DNA of 64,000 nt from Collybia mongolica (taxonomy: Eukaryota > Basidiomycota > Agaricomycetes > Agaricales > Clitocybaceae). Positions 11,880 to 23,031 of the stretch are shown here, piece after piece; position 1 is the stretch's first letter; every line of letters begins with the position of its first letter. The stretch lies in contig JAAXNY010000001.1 in NCBI GenBank assembly GCA_013420905.1, positions 5,828,001 through 5,892,000 of the forward strand, given 5' to 3'. The position numbers were made by a program, and so were the translations under genes. The notes beneath the pieces were generated by a model. The model made no database searches. It was not told where the DNA came from and saw only the letters and a list, made by a program, of their open reading frames with translations.

Positions 11880-12970
11880 CCAGAGGAGGAGGGCGAGAAG
11901 TCGGAGTCGTGGAGGAATCGTGTCCGCGAGGTGAATCGTTTCGGGTTATGGAATTGTGGTTTTGAAGGCTAATATGACGCGTTTGTTAGCTTGTGGTCCT
12001 TTCTACTGCGGAACTTAAGGAGCCAGAGGACCTAGCTCATCACGGTCTTACCTATATTCTCCATTTTACGTGCATTCGTTACCTCCACACGACCCGATAT
12101 CTATCCCAGCCCTCTTCAAGTACTTAAGCAAGAACTGCAGCTCTCCGACGACGTACTGTACAATTGGAGACTGAAAACGCCTTGTTCTGACTCTACTGAC
12201 GAATCCCCTCCTGTCAACAACCTCCGCTGTCAAACCAGCTCTGATGAAGAAGACGGATTCTACCTATCCACTACGCGCGCCGAACCGCGTAGTAGTGCTC
12301 TCTTAGAGCTCATACAGGCCATCCGCCGGGGAGCGAGTTTCGCCCTCCAGCGCATAAACCGAGCTCCTCACCAATATGGAAGCTATTATCAGTGAGCTTC
12401 GCGCGCTCCTTCCACGCGGGTCCGAAAGACTTTTCTTTCGCGTGAAATACGCCCGTGGATGGTCGGCACGGAGCCCGGCGCAGGATCCTGCCAGGAGTCC
12501 GTGAGGTGTTGGGTGTTTTGAGGGGGTTGGACTAGGAATCCGAGCTCTCCAGGCGCCCACGGAGCTCCCCGGATCGCAGCGCGGTCCGGAGCACACTCGT
12601 TTAAGGGCTGGACGCCTTTCTCGGTGTGGATGCCTATGCCGGGGGTGGGCCAGCAGGGCCGTCGCATCACGCCAATGCCAATGTCTCACCATTTGCAGAC
12701 GTCAAATACGCGCCCGCTACGTGAGTTCGTGGGGGGTGCGGGGGGACGGGCGCCCTGCTGGGGGGCCGTACAATTTTGGCGGTGGTTGCGGCTGAAGGGC
12801 GTTTAGGGATGCGTATATGATTGGTGTAGTGCTGGATATCAATGGCCCGGGTAGGCGTGTGGCGCGTGAGGCGCGTGAGGTTGGGTTAACTCGAGTCTCG
12901 GGGGTCGGTGAAAGGATCTGCTGGTGGGGGGATCTTGCGAGGTTTGCTGAGGGGTTTTAGGGATCGGGAC
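11880..12970 (+). pseudogene. Decayed indoleamine 2,3-dioxygenase copy
   Basis: Collinear with the two intact IDO genes downstream but broken by frameshifts and stops. Recognisable islands in order: the exon-1 end EKSESWRNRVREV at 11895-11930 followed by a GT, LSDDVLYNWRLKTP near 12145-12185, a degraded copy of the EEEFYL region near 12245-12290, PTELPGS near 12555-12580, a remnant of the heme-His helix near 12790-12860, and a remnant of the C-terminal GGT-LVKFL-DVRDR segment near 12925-12970. The RPWFRG motif is lost and the ATG region is not recognisable. This is an old tandem duplicate no longer able to make enzyme. Boundaries are approximate. Confidence 0.85.
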
Positions 12971-13553
12971 CACAGGTGCTGTTTAGCCTGGGGAGTCGTA
13001 GGGTGCTCTTGCGGTGGTTTTTCGTTGACATGCTATGGCGTCCTGCTTATTGTGTAAATCGTGACCTGTATGTGCGTCGTTCACACGAGCGATCTGCCCG
13101 TACTGATGCACCCTGAGCCCGGAATCTTGATACAAATGTTAATCTTCACGCTGATCAAAGCGATTGGCCAATGAACTTGCAATAAAACGATGAGAGATTA
13201 AAGCTGCAGAAAACGCAGGATTCTGGGGCCGAGAAGCTTCCAGATCAGCACAGCCACATTCGGAAATGAACGGATGGGAGTATTCGGAACGGACTGAGTT
13301 CGATCACGGTAAGATTACAAAGTTATGTTATCTCCCAGTTTATTTTTTCTTCTTTTTTTTCCCAAAACTCCCTTCAGGCTTGGGTCTATCTTTGCTTCAA
13401 TCTGTAACATCACGCAATCGTGCGTATACTTGGTGGTTCTTAGATGCTATATCTTCATCGATAAGGGAGAATTTCAGAAGGGTTTCTCACATCCCCACTT
13501 ATCACCTTACCAGCACTTGAGGAGTGGCGACAGTTCGTATCGTGTCGGCCGCG
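12971..13553. other. Spacer between IDO pseudogene and first intact IDO gene
   Basis: About 580 bases with no gene; it presumably contains the promoter of the IDO gene starting at 13554. A pyrimidine-rich tract at 13340-13360 is the only obvious feature. Confidence 0.5.
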
Positions 13554-15046
13554 ATGGATCCTACTATCGGATCGGACCATTTCTTGTCGCTGCCTCGCCC
13601 GGACATTGTTATCGGGCCGCCGGCTGGCATTCCAGATACCACCACCCTCGCTGCCCATGATTTCGACGTCGATACCCGGACGGGGTTCATGCCCCCACAG
13701 CCCCCCCTCTCTCGGCTTCCTCCCCAGTGGGAAGCCTGGGAAGCCATCTTGGACGATGCGATCGAGCAGAAATTAAAACTTGGAGATACCCCGGAGATTA
13801 GTGTCTCCGAAATGGGCAAATCAGAGTCGTGGAGGCGTCGGGTTCGGGAGGTACATCGCTTTTTTTTTTTATGGCCGTCGAGAGTCTGTCTTTACCATAG
13901 ACTGACGTGTTGGTGTTTGCCCAGCTGCCGATCGTTCCGACTGCAGAGTTGAAGAGGTCTGAGGTGGTGCTGCGACGGGCGCACCTCGTCTTGGGGTGGA
14001 TCATGCATTTTTATATTCATTCCTTGCCTCCGGATGTTCCTGTGGTGGTCCCGCCCCCGGTCACGATCCCACTCCTCCAAGTCTGCGCTGAGCTGCAGCT
14101 CCCCCCCGTGCTCACATACTCCGACGACGTGCTTTACAACTGGCAGCTCAAGACCCCGTCCGAGGATGGGTCTATAGCGTTAGACAACCTCCGCTGTCAA
14201 ACGCTATTCACGCAGACCGTCGACGAAGAGGAATTCTACCTCACCTCGTCGCGTATAGAACTCAAGGGCGTCGAGGCGCTAGAGCTCATGCAGGCCACCA
14301 TGGACGAAGCCTTCGTCGGCGACGAGATCGCCATCCGCCGTATCACGTCCTACCTCCATAAAATGTCCACCGTCATCGACGAGCTCCGGAAGATCCTCCT
14401 CACCGTCCGCGACGGGTGCAGGCCCGACGTCTTCTACCACGAGATCCGGCCTTGGTTCCGCGGCCAGGACTCGGACCGCAACAAGCGCGAGTGGGTGTTT
14501 GACGGCTTGGACCGGGACCCGAGCCTCCGCGCGCCGACGGAGCTCTCCGGGCCCAGCGCGGGCCAGAGCTCGCTCGTGCACGCGCTCGATATCTTCCTCG
14601 GCGTCGACCAGTACTCCCATGCGAGCGCGCTGACGGGGTCCGGCACGCCCGCGGCAGACGCGGCGCAGGCGAAGGCGGCGTTCCTCGAGAGGATGCAGCT
14701 GTACATGCCGCGCCACCACCGCACGTTCCTGAACCACCTCGCGGCGAACCCGCGCCCGCTGCGCCGGTTGGTCGCGGCTGCGGAGGACGGTGCGCTGCTT
14801 GGGGCGTATAATGGGGCGGTGCTTGCGATGAAGGGGTTTAGAGACGCGCATATGGTGGTTGTGGCGTTGTATATTGTTGGGCCTTCGAGGCGCCCTGCGC
14901 CGGGTGCGGTGCCGGTGCTACGCCCGAATTTTACGAAGGATTATGGGGAGGCGGCGCCGTTGAAGGGGACGGGTGGGACGGAGCTTGTTAAGTTTTTGAA
15001 GGATGTTAGGGATCGTACGGCGGGTGCTGTACTTCCGTCTATTTAG
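13554..15046 (+). CDS. Indoleamine 2,3-dioxygenase, copy 2
   Basis: Two exons, 13554-13850 and 13925-15046; 472 residues. The GTACAT donor and GCCCAG acceptor join VREV-side codons in frame to LPIVPTAELKRSEVV. The start at 13554 (MDPTIGSDHF) is the first ATG; the frame upstream begins only at a GTG. IDO is a cytosolic heme enzyme that opens the indole ring of tryptophan to N-formylkynurenine, the first step towards kynurenine and NAD. Visible family motifs are RPWFRG, ELSGPSAGQSS, MQLYMPRHHRTFLNHL, FRDAHMVVVALYI (candidate proximal heme ligand His408) and KGTGGTELVKFLKDVRDRT. The second half is very GC-rich. It lies tandem with copy 3 and a dead copy upstream. Fungal IDOs differ in catalytic efficiency (alpha, beta, gamma types), and I cannot assign a type. 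Confidence 0.93.
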
Positions 15047-16460
15047 AATAGGATGTTGTTGCTTAGAGGACCTGTTTGGAAATGTTTTGTGTAAAGTTGC
15101 AATTTGTGTATCACCTTAAAAACAAACTCTGTGTTCTGGAATTTCTTCGAAAAGAAACTATTCAGGAGGGGGGTGAGTTCACCTGTAGTTCCGCCATCCT
15201 GGCCACGTGCGGATTCAAGCTTGATTAGTGAGTCTGGCCCAAGTTTAGTCGGGTTTAAAATACTGTTTACATAGGTCTAATCACCAAAGGTACGACACCC
15301 AGCGCACTCACGTCCACTTCGCTCCACGCGACCAACAGGCAACGAGATGTAACGCTCATTGTATAACGGACTTGGTCCACATTTCTTCGTTACTGTACCG
15401 TCGATCATAAGCGAGCTCCCTTGTCTCCGCGACGAAGGTGAGACATTGAGCCTCCTATACCTCAGCCTGGGAACCTGACCCCGTTGCGCTCCCCCCCAAC
15501 CTCTCAGGTTCTTCAGGTGAGTGCGAAGCACACCAGTGCCCACTGTGCTCCCCCGCTAACTTTCAGGTTACTGCAGATTACACTGATTCCATTCAACCCA
15601 CCATCCGTCCCCTTTCCCCATCCATACAACATAAAGTAATTTTAGTAGATACAAACTCTTGTACGCGTTTCCCCGCGAGAATCATAAAAAAACCTTTCCA
15701 CGACGCACCGCTGTTGCAGGGTGCGTATGTGAACCGACTACCTACCCTGAGTTGCACATTCCCATGAGCAGCAGACTTGGAGTTGTTCGGGGCTTTCGGT
15801 GTCTGCGCTGCCCGAGGTCCTTATCTTTGTTTTTCGAAAGTTTACCGAGCCCGTTCGTGAGGGCCAACCCTTCCTGCCTGAACCCCGTCACCACATTTTT
15901 TTTTCTCTTGGCGCTTATCTGTCGCCCGGAACTTGATTTTCTGTCAAAAATATCATACCAAATGACATAGGATTGGAGCGGGGCCAGACGGGGGCAGGAC
16001 CTATTACCCTATATATTGCAAAAGCAGCGTAATCTTCTTTGGATCCGTTCCAGGATACTTACAGCGGCCTGGAACGTGGTAAGGGGTGTCGGCATTTGGT
16101 CCACATGCATACCATTTACATTCTTCTCTAATTGATTCATAAAGGAGAAGAAGGTCTCACAAGTGGCAACTACTGGGGGCAAGATTATGGCAGGCCGTTG
16201 TCACTTTTCAGAACCGATATCAGGTCATTTTCACGCCTCGACCCATCGAACCCCCTCCTAATTTCTCCATACGCTTGATCATGGTGGCCTGGCCACGTCC
16301 GGCAATTCAGATTCGGGGGTGGGATCCACTGAAACGGGGAACACGGATAAGACCCGACGTGTTGCCATAAAGTGAGTTTCGGTTAGCAAAACTCAATGCC
16401 ACAACCAAAGTGCTCCGCATATTCGGGTCCTTGAAATACGCTGCTCAACACCCCCCCCCC
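15047..16460. other. Intergenic between IDO copies
   Basis: About 1.4 kb with no gene recognised. Short frames (for example 15659-15970) lack family features. A C-rich tract (16451-16460) immediately precedes the start of copy 3. Confidence 0.55.
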
Positions 16461-17802
16461 ATGACATCCTCTGCCATCAAACCCTCTTACCAAGGCGCCC
16501 ATGTCTTCGATGTCGACCCTAACACGGGGTTCATGTCCCCAGGCGTGCCCCTGCCGCGACTCCCTACTCAATGGGAGGCTTGGGAGGTGATTCTGGATGC
16601 TGCGAGCAATGCGAAGATCCAGCCTGGGGACAAGCCTGGCATTACGGAGCAGGAAGTGGCGGCATCAACAGTATGGCGCGACAGTGCGCGCAGGGTACGT
16701 TCCATGTCTATCAGAGCTGGCAGACGCATGTAACACCAACCACCAACAGCTGCCCGTCCTCTCGATTACGGATATGGAATCCACGCCGGTCCTCCTACGT
16801 CGGGCACATCTCGTGCTTGCTTACCTTCTTCACTTCTATGTCCACTCCCTCCCACCAACCGCACCTGTCTCAGTCCCTCGGTCCATCTCCCTACCCCTCC
16901 TTCAGGTCTCGAAAATCCTCGACCTTCCGCCTCTGCTCACGTTCGCGGACACGGTGCTCTACAACTGGATTCTCAAGAATCCTTCAGAGTCTGAGGTGCC
17001 CGCAGTCCAAAACCTGAAAACGAAGACCATGTTTACGAACTTGATTGACGAGGAGGAGTTCTATCTTTGTTCCGGGCGTATCGAACTCCGTGGAGTAGAA
17101 GCGCTGGAACTGATGCGTGCCACTATGGACGAGATATTCATCGGCGACGCCACAGCGGTCCGACGTATCACGGAGTACCTGACAACGATGACTGGTGTTA
17201 TTAACGAGCTTAAGGTCCTCCTGCAAGACGTACGCAAGCAGTGTGATCCGGATATCTATTACAACGAGGTACGGCCGTGGTTCCGCGGCGAGGATTCCGA
17301 TCTAGAACGGCGGAAGTGGGTCTTTGAGGGGTTGGAAGAGGATCCGTCCTTGTCGCCACCCACAGAGCTCTCGGGTCCCAGTGCGGGCCAGAGCTCCATG
17401 ATACACGTCCTAGACATCTTCCTCGGCGTCAAACACCAGTCGCCATCACCCGACAAGCCGTCCTTCATGTCCCGCATGCAGCGGTACATGCCCCGGAACC
17501 ACCGGCTCTTCCTCGACCACCTCAACTCCAACCCGCGGCCGCTCCGCGCGTTCGTCATGGCGTCCGAGAACGCGGGGCTCCACGACGCGTTTAACCGCAC
17601 CGTCACTGCCCTGAAGGAGTTCCGCGACGCTCATATGATCATCGCGACACTGTATATATTGGGCCCGGCGAGGAGGGCGGCGAAGCAGGTGTGGACGAAC
17701 CTTGCGAATCCGGGCGAGCCGTTGAAGGGCACGGGGGGGACTGATCTGGTCAAGTTTTTGAAGGATACGAGGAGTCGGACGACGGAGACGATTATACCCT
17801 AG
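16461..17802 (+). CDS. Indoleamine 2,3-dioxygenase, copy 3
   Basis: Two exons, 16461-16694 and 16750-17802; 428 residues. The single intron (GTACGT..ACAG, 55 nt) is at the same place as in copy 2, directly before an LP[IV] dipeptide, confirming common descent. Motifs: RPWFRG, PT-ELSGPSAGQSSMIHVL, MQRYMPRNHRLFLDHL, FRDAHMIIATLYI (candidate heme ligand His373) and KGTGGTDLVKFLKDTRSRT. It is shorter than copy 2 mainly because the variable loop after the LGV segment is shorter. Predicted activity is tryptophan to N-formylkynurenine in the cytosol. The in-frame CTG/ATG upstream would add residues from 16410, but the ATG at 16461 matches the N-terminus of copy 2 better. Confidence 0.93.
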
Positions 17803-18250
17803 AGTTCTGCTCGACATAGACGCGCTTTTATTTATTTGCTTATAATTTAGACAGGTTCAATGGAAGTCTGTTTTCGTGATATCTGACCCGATTACCGTCA
17901 CGGCTCTTTCTCGAGATCCAACTAGACCTAACCTTATGGACGAACGCCAAGTTCTGGGGCTTGTGTCCGGGGGGGGGGGGGGTTATGCAATCATGACCTA
18001 CTATATATGCTCGCAGGGCTAGGGTTCGTTCGTCATGCTGGACGCGTGGATATCCCTCGCGCTAGAAGCTCAGTCAAAGCGCCATGTTCATGTGAAAGTG
18101 GGTTAACACGCGTCCTCCATTGCATTGAGATATCACGGGAGCCCAAGGGCTGTGGCCCCCCCCCAACTCGGGCCAGCCGTGCACATATAAAAAAGCTCAT
18201 TCACAACTCCACAGAGAGCCGCTAACTCCCAGAAGACACACGATTTACTC
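17803..18250. other. Spacer with G homopolymer
   Basis: About 450 bases with no gene. It contains a run of about 14 G (17969-17982) and a TATA-like acatataaaa at 18182-18191, about 60 bases before the next start. Confidence 0.5.
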
Positions 18251-18994
18251 ATGTACATTCCTTCGTTCCTCATTGCCGCTCTTGCCTTCATATCTCCCCA
18301 ACTGCCCGTGGTAGTGGATGAGCCTCTTAAAACGCTTGTCAATCTGAGGATCGAGGGGCAGTACAAAACCATCTTCGAGGGCCCTGTGTACACTTGGCCC
18401 CATGATGTTGACACGAAAAGTGGAGGGAAGCATCGTTGTGATGGGACTAACGCGAACAGGAGCACTACGCCCGGCCCAACTGTTACGGGCACGTTGGATA
18501 ACGCCGCTAGTGCCTACGGTTTTTCATGGGATGGGTAGATTACCTCCAGCCCTTGTCTCTAACGTCAGCCTGACGGTCCTCGTTTCGGTGCTTTCTTCGC
18601 GGGATTAGACGACTATATGATTCAAGAAATCAACAAGGAGGCCAGCACAGATCACACATATTGGAGCAGTATCCTCAACTATAAGACGACCGAATTCGGT
18701 GGCTGCCAAGTAAAGGTTAAAGACAACGACGAGGTTGTGTGGGCCATGTTGAGAATAACCCCTCCATTGTTGAAGCTGGCTGGTCCGAGTACAGCGCACG
18801 TTGATGAGTCGGTGGTGGTGACGGTCACCGATGGCGCGACGGGTAGTCCGATTGCTAGCGCAGAGGTCGGTGGCAAAAAAAGCGATACAAAAGGACATGC
18901 ATCGCTTTCTTTTACCACCGCTGGTGTTAAAACCCTGAAAGCAGAGAAAGATTATTCGGTTCGCTCGAACAAGCTCACGATTACAGTTCAGTAG
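18251..18994 (+). pseudogene. Small secreted DUF4430-like protein, copy 1, with lost splice acceptor
   Basis: Exon 1 (18251-18534) encodes a signal peptide and the conserved block VNLRIEGQYKTIFEGPVYTW, ending in FSWDG exactly as in the two paralogues downstream. Exon 2 (expected 18589-18994) encodes GGCQVKVKDNDEVVWA, the VTVTDGATGSPIASAEV repeat and the SVRSNKLTITVQ end. In copies 2 and 3 the intron is 49-50 nt and ends in AG with phase 2. Here the equivalent position (18587-18588) reads GG, so the expected 54-nt intron lacks a normal acceptor. The only nearby CAG (18566-18568) would shift the frame. Otherwise both exons are open, so this is either a very young pseudogene, a case of unusual splicing, or a sequencing error. 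The protein would be secreted. Confidence 0.65.
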
Positions 18995-19360
18995 TGGGCC
19001 TGTGAGTAACTCATCCTATTCCGTGCAGCTACAATGCTGACCATGAATAATGTATAGGAGTTGCGGGATTGGTAATAGTGTAGTTTCAATTTAGTTGTTG
19101 AGATCTCGTGTATTTGAAATTCCATCTTTCGACACTCGGCACCATCTTATCCAAATTTTAAGCAAAGCCTCTGGTGAATATGTGGGATCCTCCAAGGTTT
19201 TTGGGGACAAGACATATTATACTACAAGCCGGCTTCGGGGACCTTAAAAAGTGAAAAATAAGTGCATTTTCTATCATTTTTATGCAAACAGGTCCGGTCC
19301 ACCGACATTATATATTACTTCTCGGTCATTCGTATTCGGCTTCTGTAGATCCATCATTTT
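18995..19360. other. Intergenic
   Basis: About 370 bases downstream of copy 1 with no gene recognised. Confidence 0.5.
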
Positions 19361-19527
19361 GTTAGTGGCAGGTCTGGCCTCACTAATGTCACTTTAGAAC
19401 ATGCACACATGTGCCGCCGACAGCTGTGGGTACAGTGCCTTGACTCCTGCGTACATAAAAGGGCGCTACTGGACACAGAATACATAGTACGTGCACGTCG
19501 CATAAACCCCCCAAACGTGAACCTGCT
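19361..19527 (+). promoter_or_regulatory. Promoter block shared with copy 3
   Basis: This 167-base block before copy 2 aligns with 21841-21974 before copy 3. Shared elements in order are gttagtggcaggtc, gtcactttaga, gacagctgtgggta, gtgccttgact, the TATA-like acataaa and cgtcgcataaaccccc just before the ATG. The order and spacing are conserved apart from small gaps, consistent with duplication of the gene together with its promoter. Confidence 0.75.
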
Positions 19528-20273
19528 ATGGTTTTAGCCTCACTCTCACTCGCCATTCTCGGTCTTCTTTCTTCTGCGGCTCTCGCAGCGCCCAAACCTG
19601 ACGCGAGAACCGTTGTGAACTTGAGGATCGAAGGACGGTCAAGAACAATCTTCGAAGGGCCAATAATCACTAGCGGTCACAACGTCACGACCGCTTCCGG
19701 AGGAACACATCGCTGCGATGGGACAAATGGTAACGCGAACCCCGAGCCTGGCCCAACAGCTACGGGTGCGCTGGATGATGCTGCTAAGGCCCACGGGTTC
19801 TCATGGGACGGGTAAAGCACATGAGTCTTCACCTTTTTGTCACTATGTTGATCCCTTCTAGAACGTTCTCCACAGACTTCGATGACTTTTTCATCACCTC
19901 GATTGGCGGAGACGCGCAAACGTCCACTGAATTCTGGGGAGTTCTGCTCAGTTTCCATTTTACTCCAGTCGGTGGTTGCCAACAACAGGTCAAATTTAAG
20001 GACAACTTGCTTTGGGCCTTTGACGCTTTCAACAAAGCTCACTTCCTGAAGCTGGAAGGACCAAATACCGCTCATCGTAACCAGCCCATAACGTTAACAG
20101 TTACAGACGGTGCGACGGGTAGCCCAATTGCAGGAGCGACTGTCAAAGGGCAGACGAGCGATGCAGACGGACACATATCAGTCACCTTTGAGGAGGCTGG
20201 GCCGAAAGAGGTGAAAGCCGAAAAAGCAGATTCAATCCGCTCGAACAAGCTCAATATTGTGGTCCTCCCTTGA
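19528..20273 (+). CDS. Small secreted DUF4430-like protein, copy 2
   Basis: Two exons, 19528-19811 and 19862-20273, joined in phase 2 across a 50-nt GTAAAG..CTAG intron; 231 residues. A signal peptide ends near ALAAPKP. The N-terminal half carries VNLRIEGRSRTIFEGPI, then THRCDGTN and a WDG motif, resembling the DUF4430/transcobalamin C-terminal-like fold seen in basidiomycete secreted proteins. The C-terminal half is a small Ig-like or carboxypeptidase-regulatory-like repeat (LTVTDGATGSPIAGATVKGQ, ending RSNKLNIVVLP). Two conserved Cys (in HRCDG and GGCQQ) could pair. No catalytic residues are evident; the role is unknown, perhaps ligand or carbohydrate binding at the cell surface. It is highly similar to copy 3. 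Confidence 0.88.
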
Positions 20274-21519
20274 AATTGTTAGTGATGCTTGTACTGAAAA
20301 ACTTGACCAATGCTGATAATGAGCGTAAGGAGAAACCGATCCGTGTCGCGTGCAGTGGTGGCAAGAGACTGCACATTAGTTTGAGGACATCGTAAAGGAA
20401 GAATGTAATCGATAAGTTACTGTTGTAAAATTCAAGAAGTATTCCAGAAAAGCCAAGGATCTTGCGTATCGGCCTTCGTGATACTGCCCTTTGCGTGAAA
20501 ACCAAAAAATCTGTGCAAGGGCATTTGTAAGCTTTGATGTGACTAGAGTCACGCTCAGGATCTTATCAGGACAATAATCCGTTAGGCCACTGCCTCAAAA
20601 CTCTGTGCACCAGCCTCACCAAGCCCCCAGCCAGTGCTGCTATAGTTTCCATAGACCCTCCATCATACAAATACTATTTCACGATCCTTTCTTTGAGGTC
20701 GACCAAGATTGTGGGAGTCATCGAGGATATAGCAGGGCTTATCTACCTACACCCATTATCAATATGACCTAAGCGGGCCTATCTTGTCACGCGGAATGTT
20801 CCGGAGCCCAGGGCACTGTAACAAGTTTATCGTGCCTGACGACAAATAAGGATTCGTAGCAAACAATTACCGATCCAGGTCGCCGACGGTTGTCTCGCTC
20901 GGACCCCTCCACCAACCAATTTCAAAAAATACCAGTGAATATTGAATTAGGGAACCAGCTAATTCTCTTCTTCTCAATCTATTTGGAAAGTTTATTTATC
21001 GGGATCCTAAACTATGTAGAACACTCGTTGGAACCGGAACGGGTAAGACGGATATATTCCAACTAGATACACTGGCAAGAGATACAGACCCATGGTCTCA
21101 AAAATTCAGAATACAACGGCATCATGGAATCTGGCACTCCAAAGACCTATACCGAATAAGATCAAGCGGGGTGGCAGCTTGGCTTCACTGGCAAGCACAC
21201 AAGCGCGAGGCATAATTATGACGCCATTTCATGAACCAATATCAATGTTTCGACTAGGAAACGTCTTCGTCACTTCCACTCCTACTTTCCCCCATACACC
21301 TAACCCATCCATGCCCAGCTCACCCAGAATTGGGAGAGCATCCGCTATATGAACACGCATAGACTCAGTGTGCGCCATAAAACGAGTTTCTGTAAGCTTA
21401 AACTGTTCTATCCCAGGTGCGCCCCCTTCACACATATTCTTACTCGTCTCAATTTCACATCTATCATAGTTAATAGCTGTATGTAATACCAACCCAATAG
21501 CTATCCGTCCTACTAAGTC
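20274..21519. other. Intergenic
   Basis: About 1.2 kb between copies 2 and 3 without a supportable gene; only short frames on both strands. Confidence 0.5.
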
Positions 21520-21722
21520 GGATGCATATCTACTTTCATACCTTTTCCATTGCTACCTTCATCCTATCCCTCAGCTGCGCTACTCTCGTTACCTCGAGCT
21601 ACTTTGGACATGCTGAAGACCTGGACGCAGGGAAAGTGTACTTGGTTCGTTCGAACAAGCCTACGATCAGAAGTCGAATAGCAGACTTTTCGGCAGTTCA
21701 CTCAAAATCCTCCGATGCTTGA
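21520..21722 (+). pseudogene. C-terminal scrap of a further DUF4430-like copy
   Basis: An open frame ends with a stretch reading GHAEDLDAGKVYLVRSNKPTI, which resembles the C-termini of the array (KAEKDYSVRSNKLTI and similar). No counterpart of exon 1 or of the GGCQ region is visible nearby. It is best read as a remnant of a fourth tandem copy; the upstream part of the frame has no match I recognise. Confidence 0.45.
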
Positions 21723-21840
21723 GCTTGGAGCTCATAAGAAACCTAGATATACTGTTCCTGAATGGTGCCAGTGCATGCCCTATCATTTCATACACAGGTC
21801 CACCAACACGTCTATGCTGAGTTCCGTATGTCAATCATTT

Positions 21841-21974
21841 GTTAGTGGCAGGTCCAGTGTCACTTTAGACAGACAGCTGTGGGTACTGTGCCTTGACTTC
21901 TGCAGACATAAAAAGGCTATTGGACCTGCAGAATACAGTACGTCGCATAAACCCCCTAACGCGGACCCACCACA
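21841..21974 (+). promoter_or_regulatory. Promoter block of copy 3
   Basis: Counterpart of 19361-19527, with the same ordered motifs and a TATA-like acataaaaag about 60 bases before the ATG. It is about 33 bases shorter through internal gaps. Confidence 0.75.
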
Positions 21975-22719
21975 ATGATTTTAGCCTCGCTCTCACTCGC
22001 TGTCCTCTGCCTTTTCTCTCCGGTGGCTCTTACAGCACCGAATCCCAACCGAGGAACGATCGTGAACTTGAGAATCGAGGGACGGTCTCATACTATCTTC
22101 GAAGGCCCAGTATTCACTCGAGGCCACAACGTCACGACGGCTTCCGCGGGAACGCTCCATTGCGATGGGACGAATCATGGCATTAACCCCGAGCCTGGTC
22201 CAACGGCCACGACCGCGCTGGACGATGCTGCTAGAGCTCACGGGTTCACATGGGACGGGTAAAGCAACCAAGTTGTCGCTCATTGACAACCTGTTGATTA
22301 TCTTTAGAACCCCCTTCGCAGGATTTGATGATATTTTTGTCACCTCAATCGGCGGGGATACGCAAACGACGACTGAATTTTGGGGGATCCTGCTCGACTT
22401 CGAATTTACGCCAGTTGGTGGCTGTCAGCAACGGGTCGAGCTTGGAGACCATTTGCTTTGGGCGTTTGATGCCTTCAGCAAAGCTCACTTCCTGAAGCTA
22501 GACGGTCCACATAAGGTTCATCGTAACCAGCCTATAACGCTGACAGTCACAGATGGTGCGACGGGTAGCCCGATTGCTGGGGCGACTGTTGATGGGCAGA
22601 CGAGCGATGAAAATGGACATGTTTCAGTTACGTTTGGGTCCAAGGGGCTGAAAGGTGTGAAAGCAGAGAAGGCAGATTCAATCCGCTCTAACAGACTCGA
22701 CATCGTGGTACTTCCTTGA
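21975..22719 (+). CDS. Small secreted DUF4430-like protein, copy 3
   Basis: Two exons, 21975-22258 and 22308-22719, with a 49-nt intron in the same phase and place as in copy 2; 231 residues. It has a signal peptide (MILASLSLAVLCLFSPVALT), then IVNLRIEGRSHTIFEGPVFT, HCDGTN, WDG, GGCQQRVELGDHLLWAF and the LTVTDGATGSPIAGATVDGQ module ending in RSNRLDIVVLP. Exon lengths match copy 2 exactly (284 and 412 nt), so duplication has preserved the structure and selection has kept the frame. A secreted protein of unknown function. Confidence 0.88.
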
Positions 22720-23031
22720 ATTTGTTAGTGATGAGTGTCTCGCTTTGAGGATAGCCCAATGCTGGTCATGATCTCAGAGATCAGTGGTTGTGTCGTATGC
22801 AGTTGCGACGAGGTGGCTTTGGGTCATGGTTAACCGGAACATTAATAGTTGAATATTTATTCAGCACAATAACAATGGTGTGTGCACGTTCTAAAGAATT
22901 ATTAGTCAAAAACCTTGTCGGCCTACTATTGAGATACGATCTAGAGAAATGATCATTAGCAACTCATAAGTTTCTTGTAAACTGAGGCAACTCACATTCT
23001 AATGTGTCAAGTATATTAGCGAATAAGAGCA
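22720..23031. other. Spacer between copy 3 and the F-box gene
   Basis: About 310 AT-rich bases between convergent genes. No gene seen; it serves as a shared 3' region. Confidence 0.55.

Noticed and set aside
13524..13553. Longer N-terminus for IDO copy 2
   Set aside because: The upstream frame starts with GTG, not ATG; MDPTIG at 13554 is the first real start.
14279..14851. 190-codon open frame antisense to IDO copy 2
   Set aside because: A GC-rich shadow: Arg/Ala-rich composition opposite the conserved IDO sequence.
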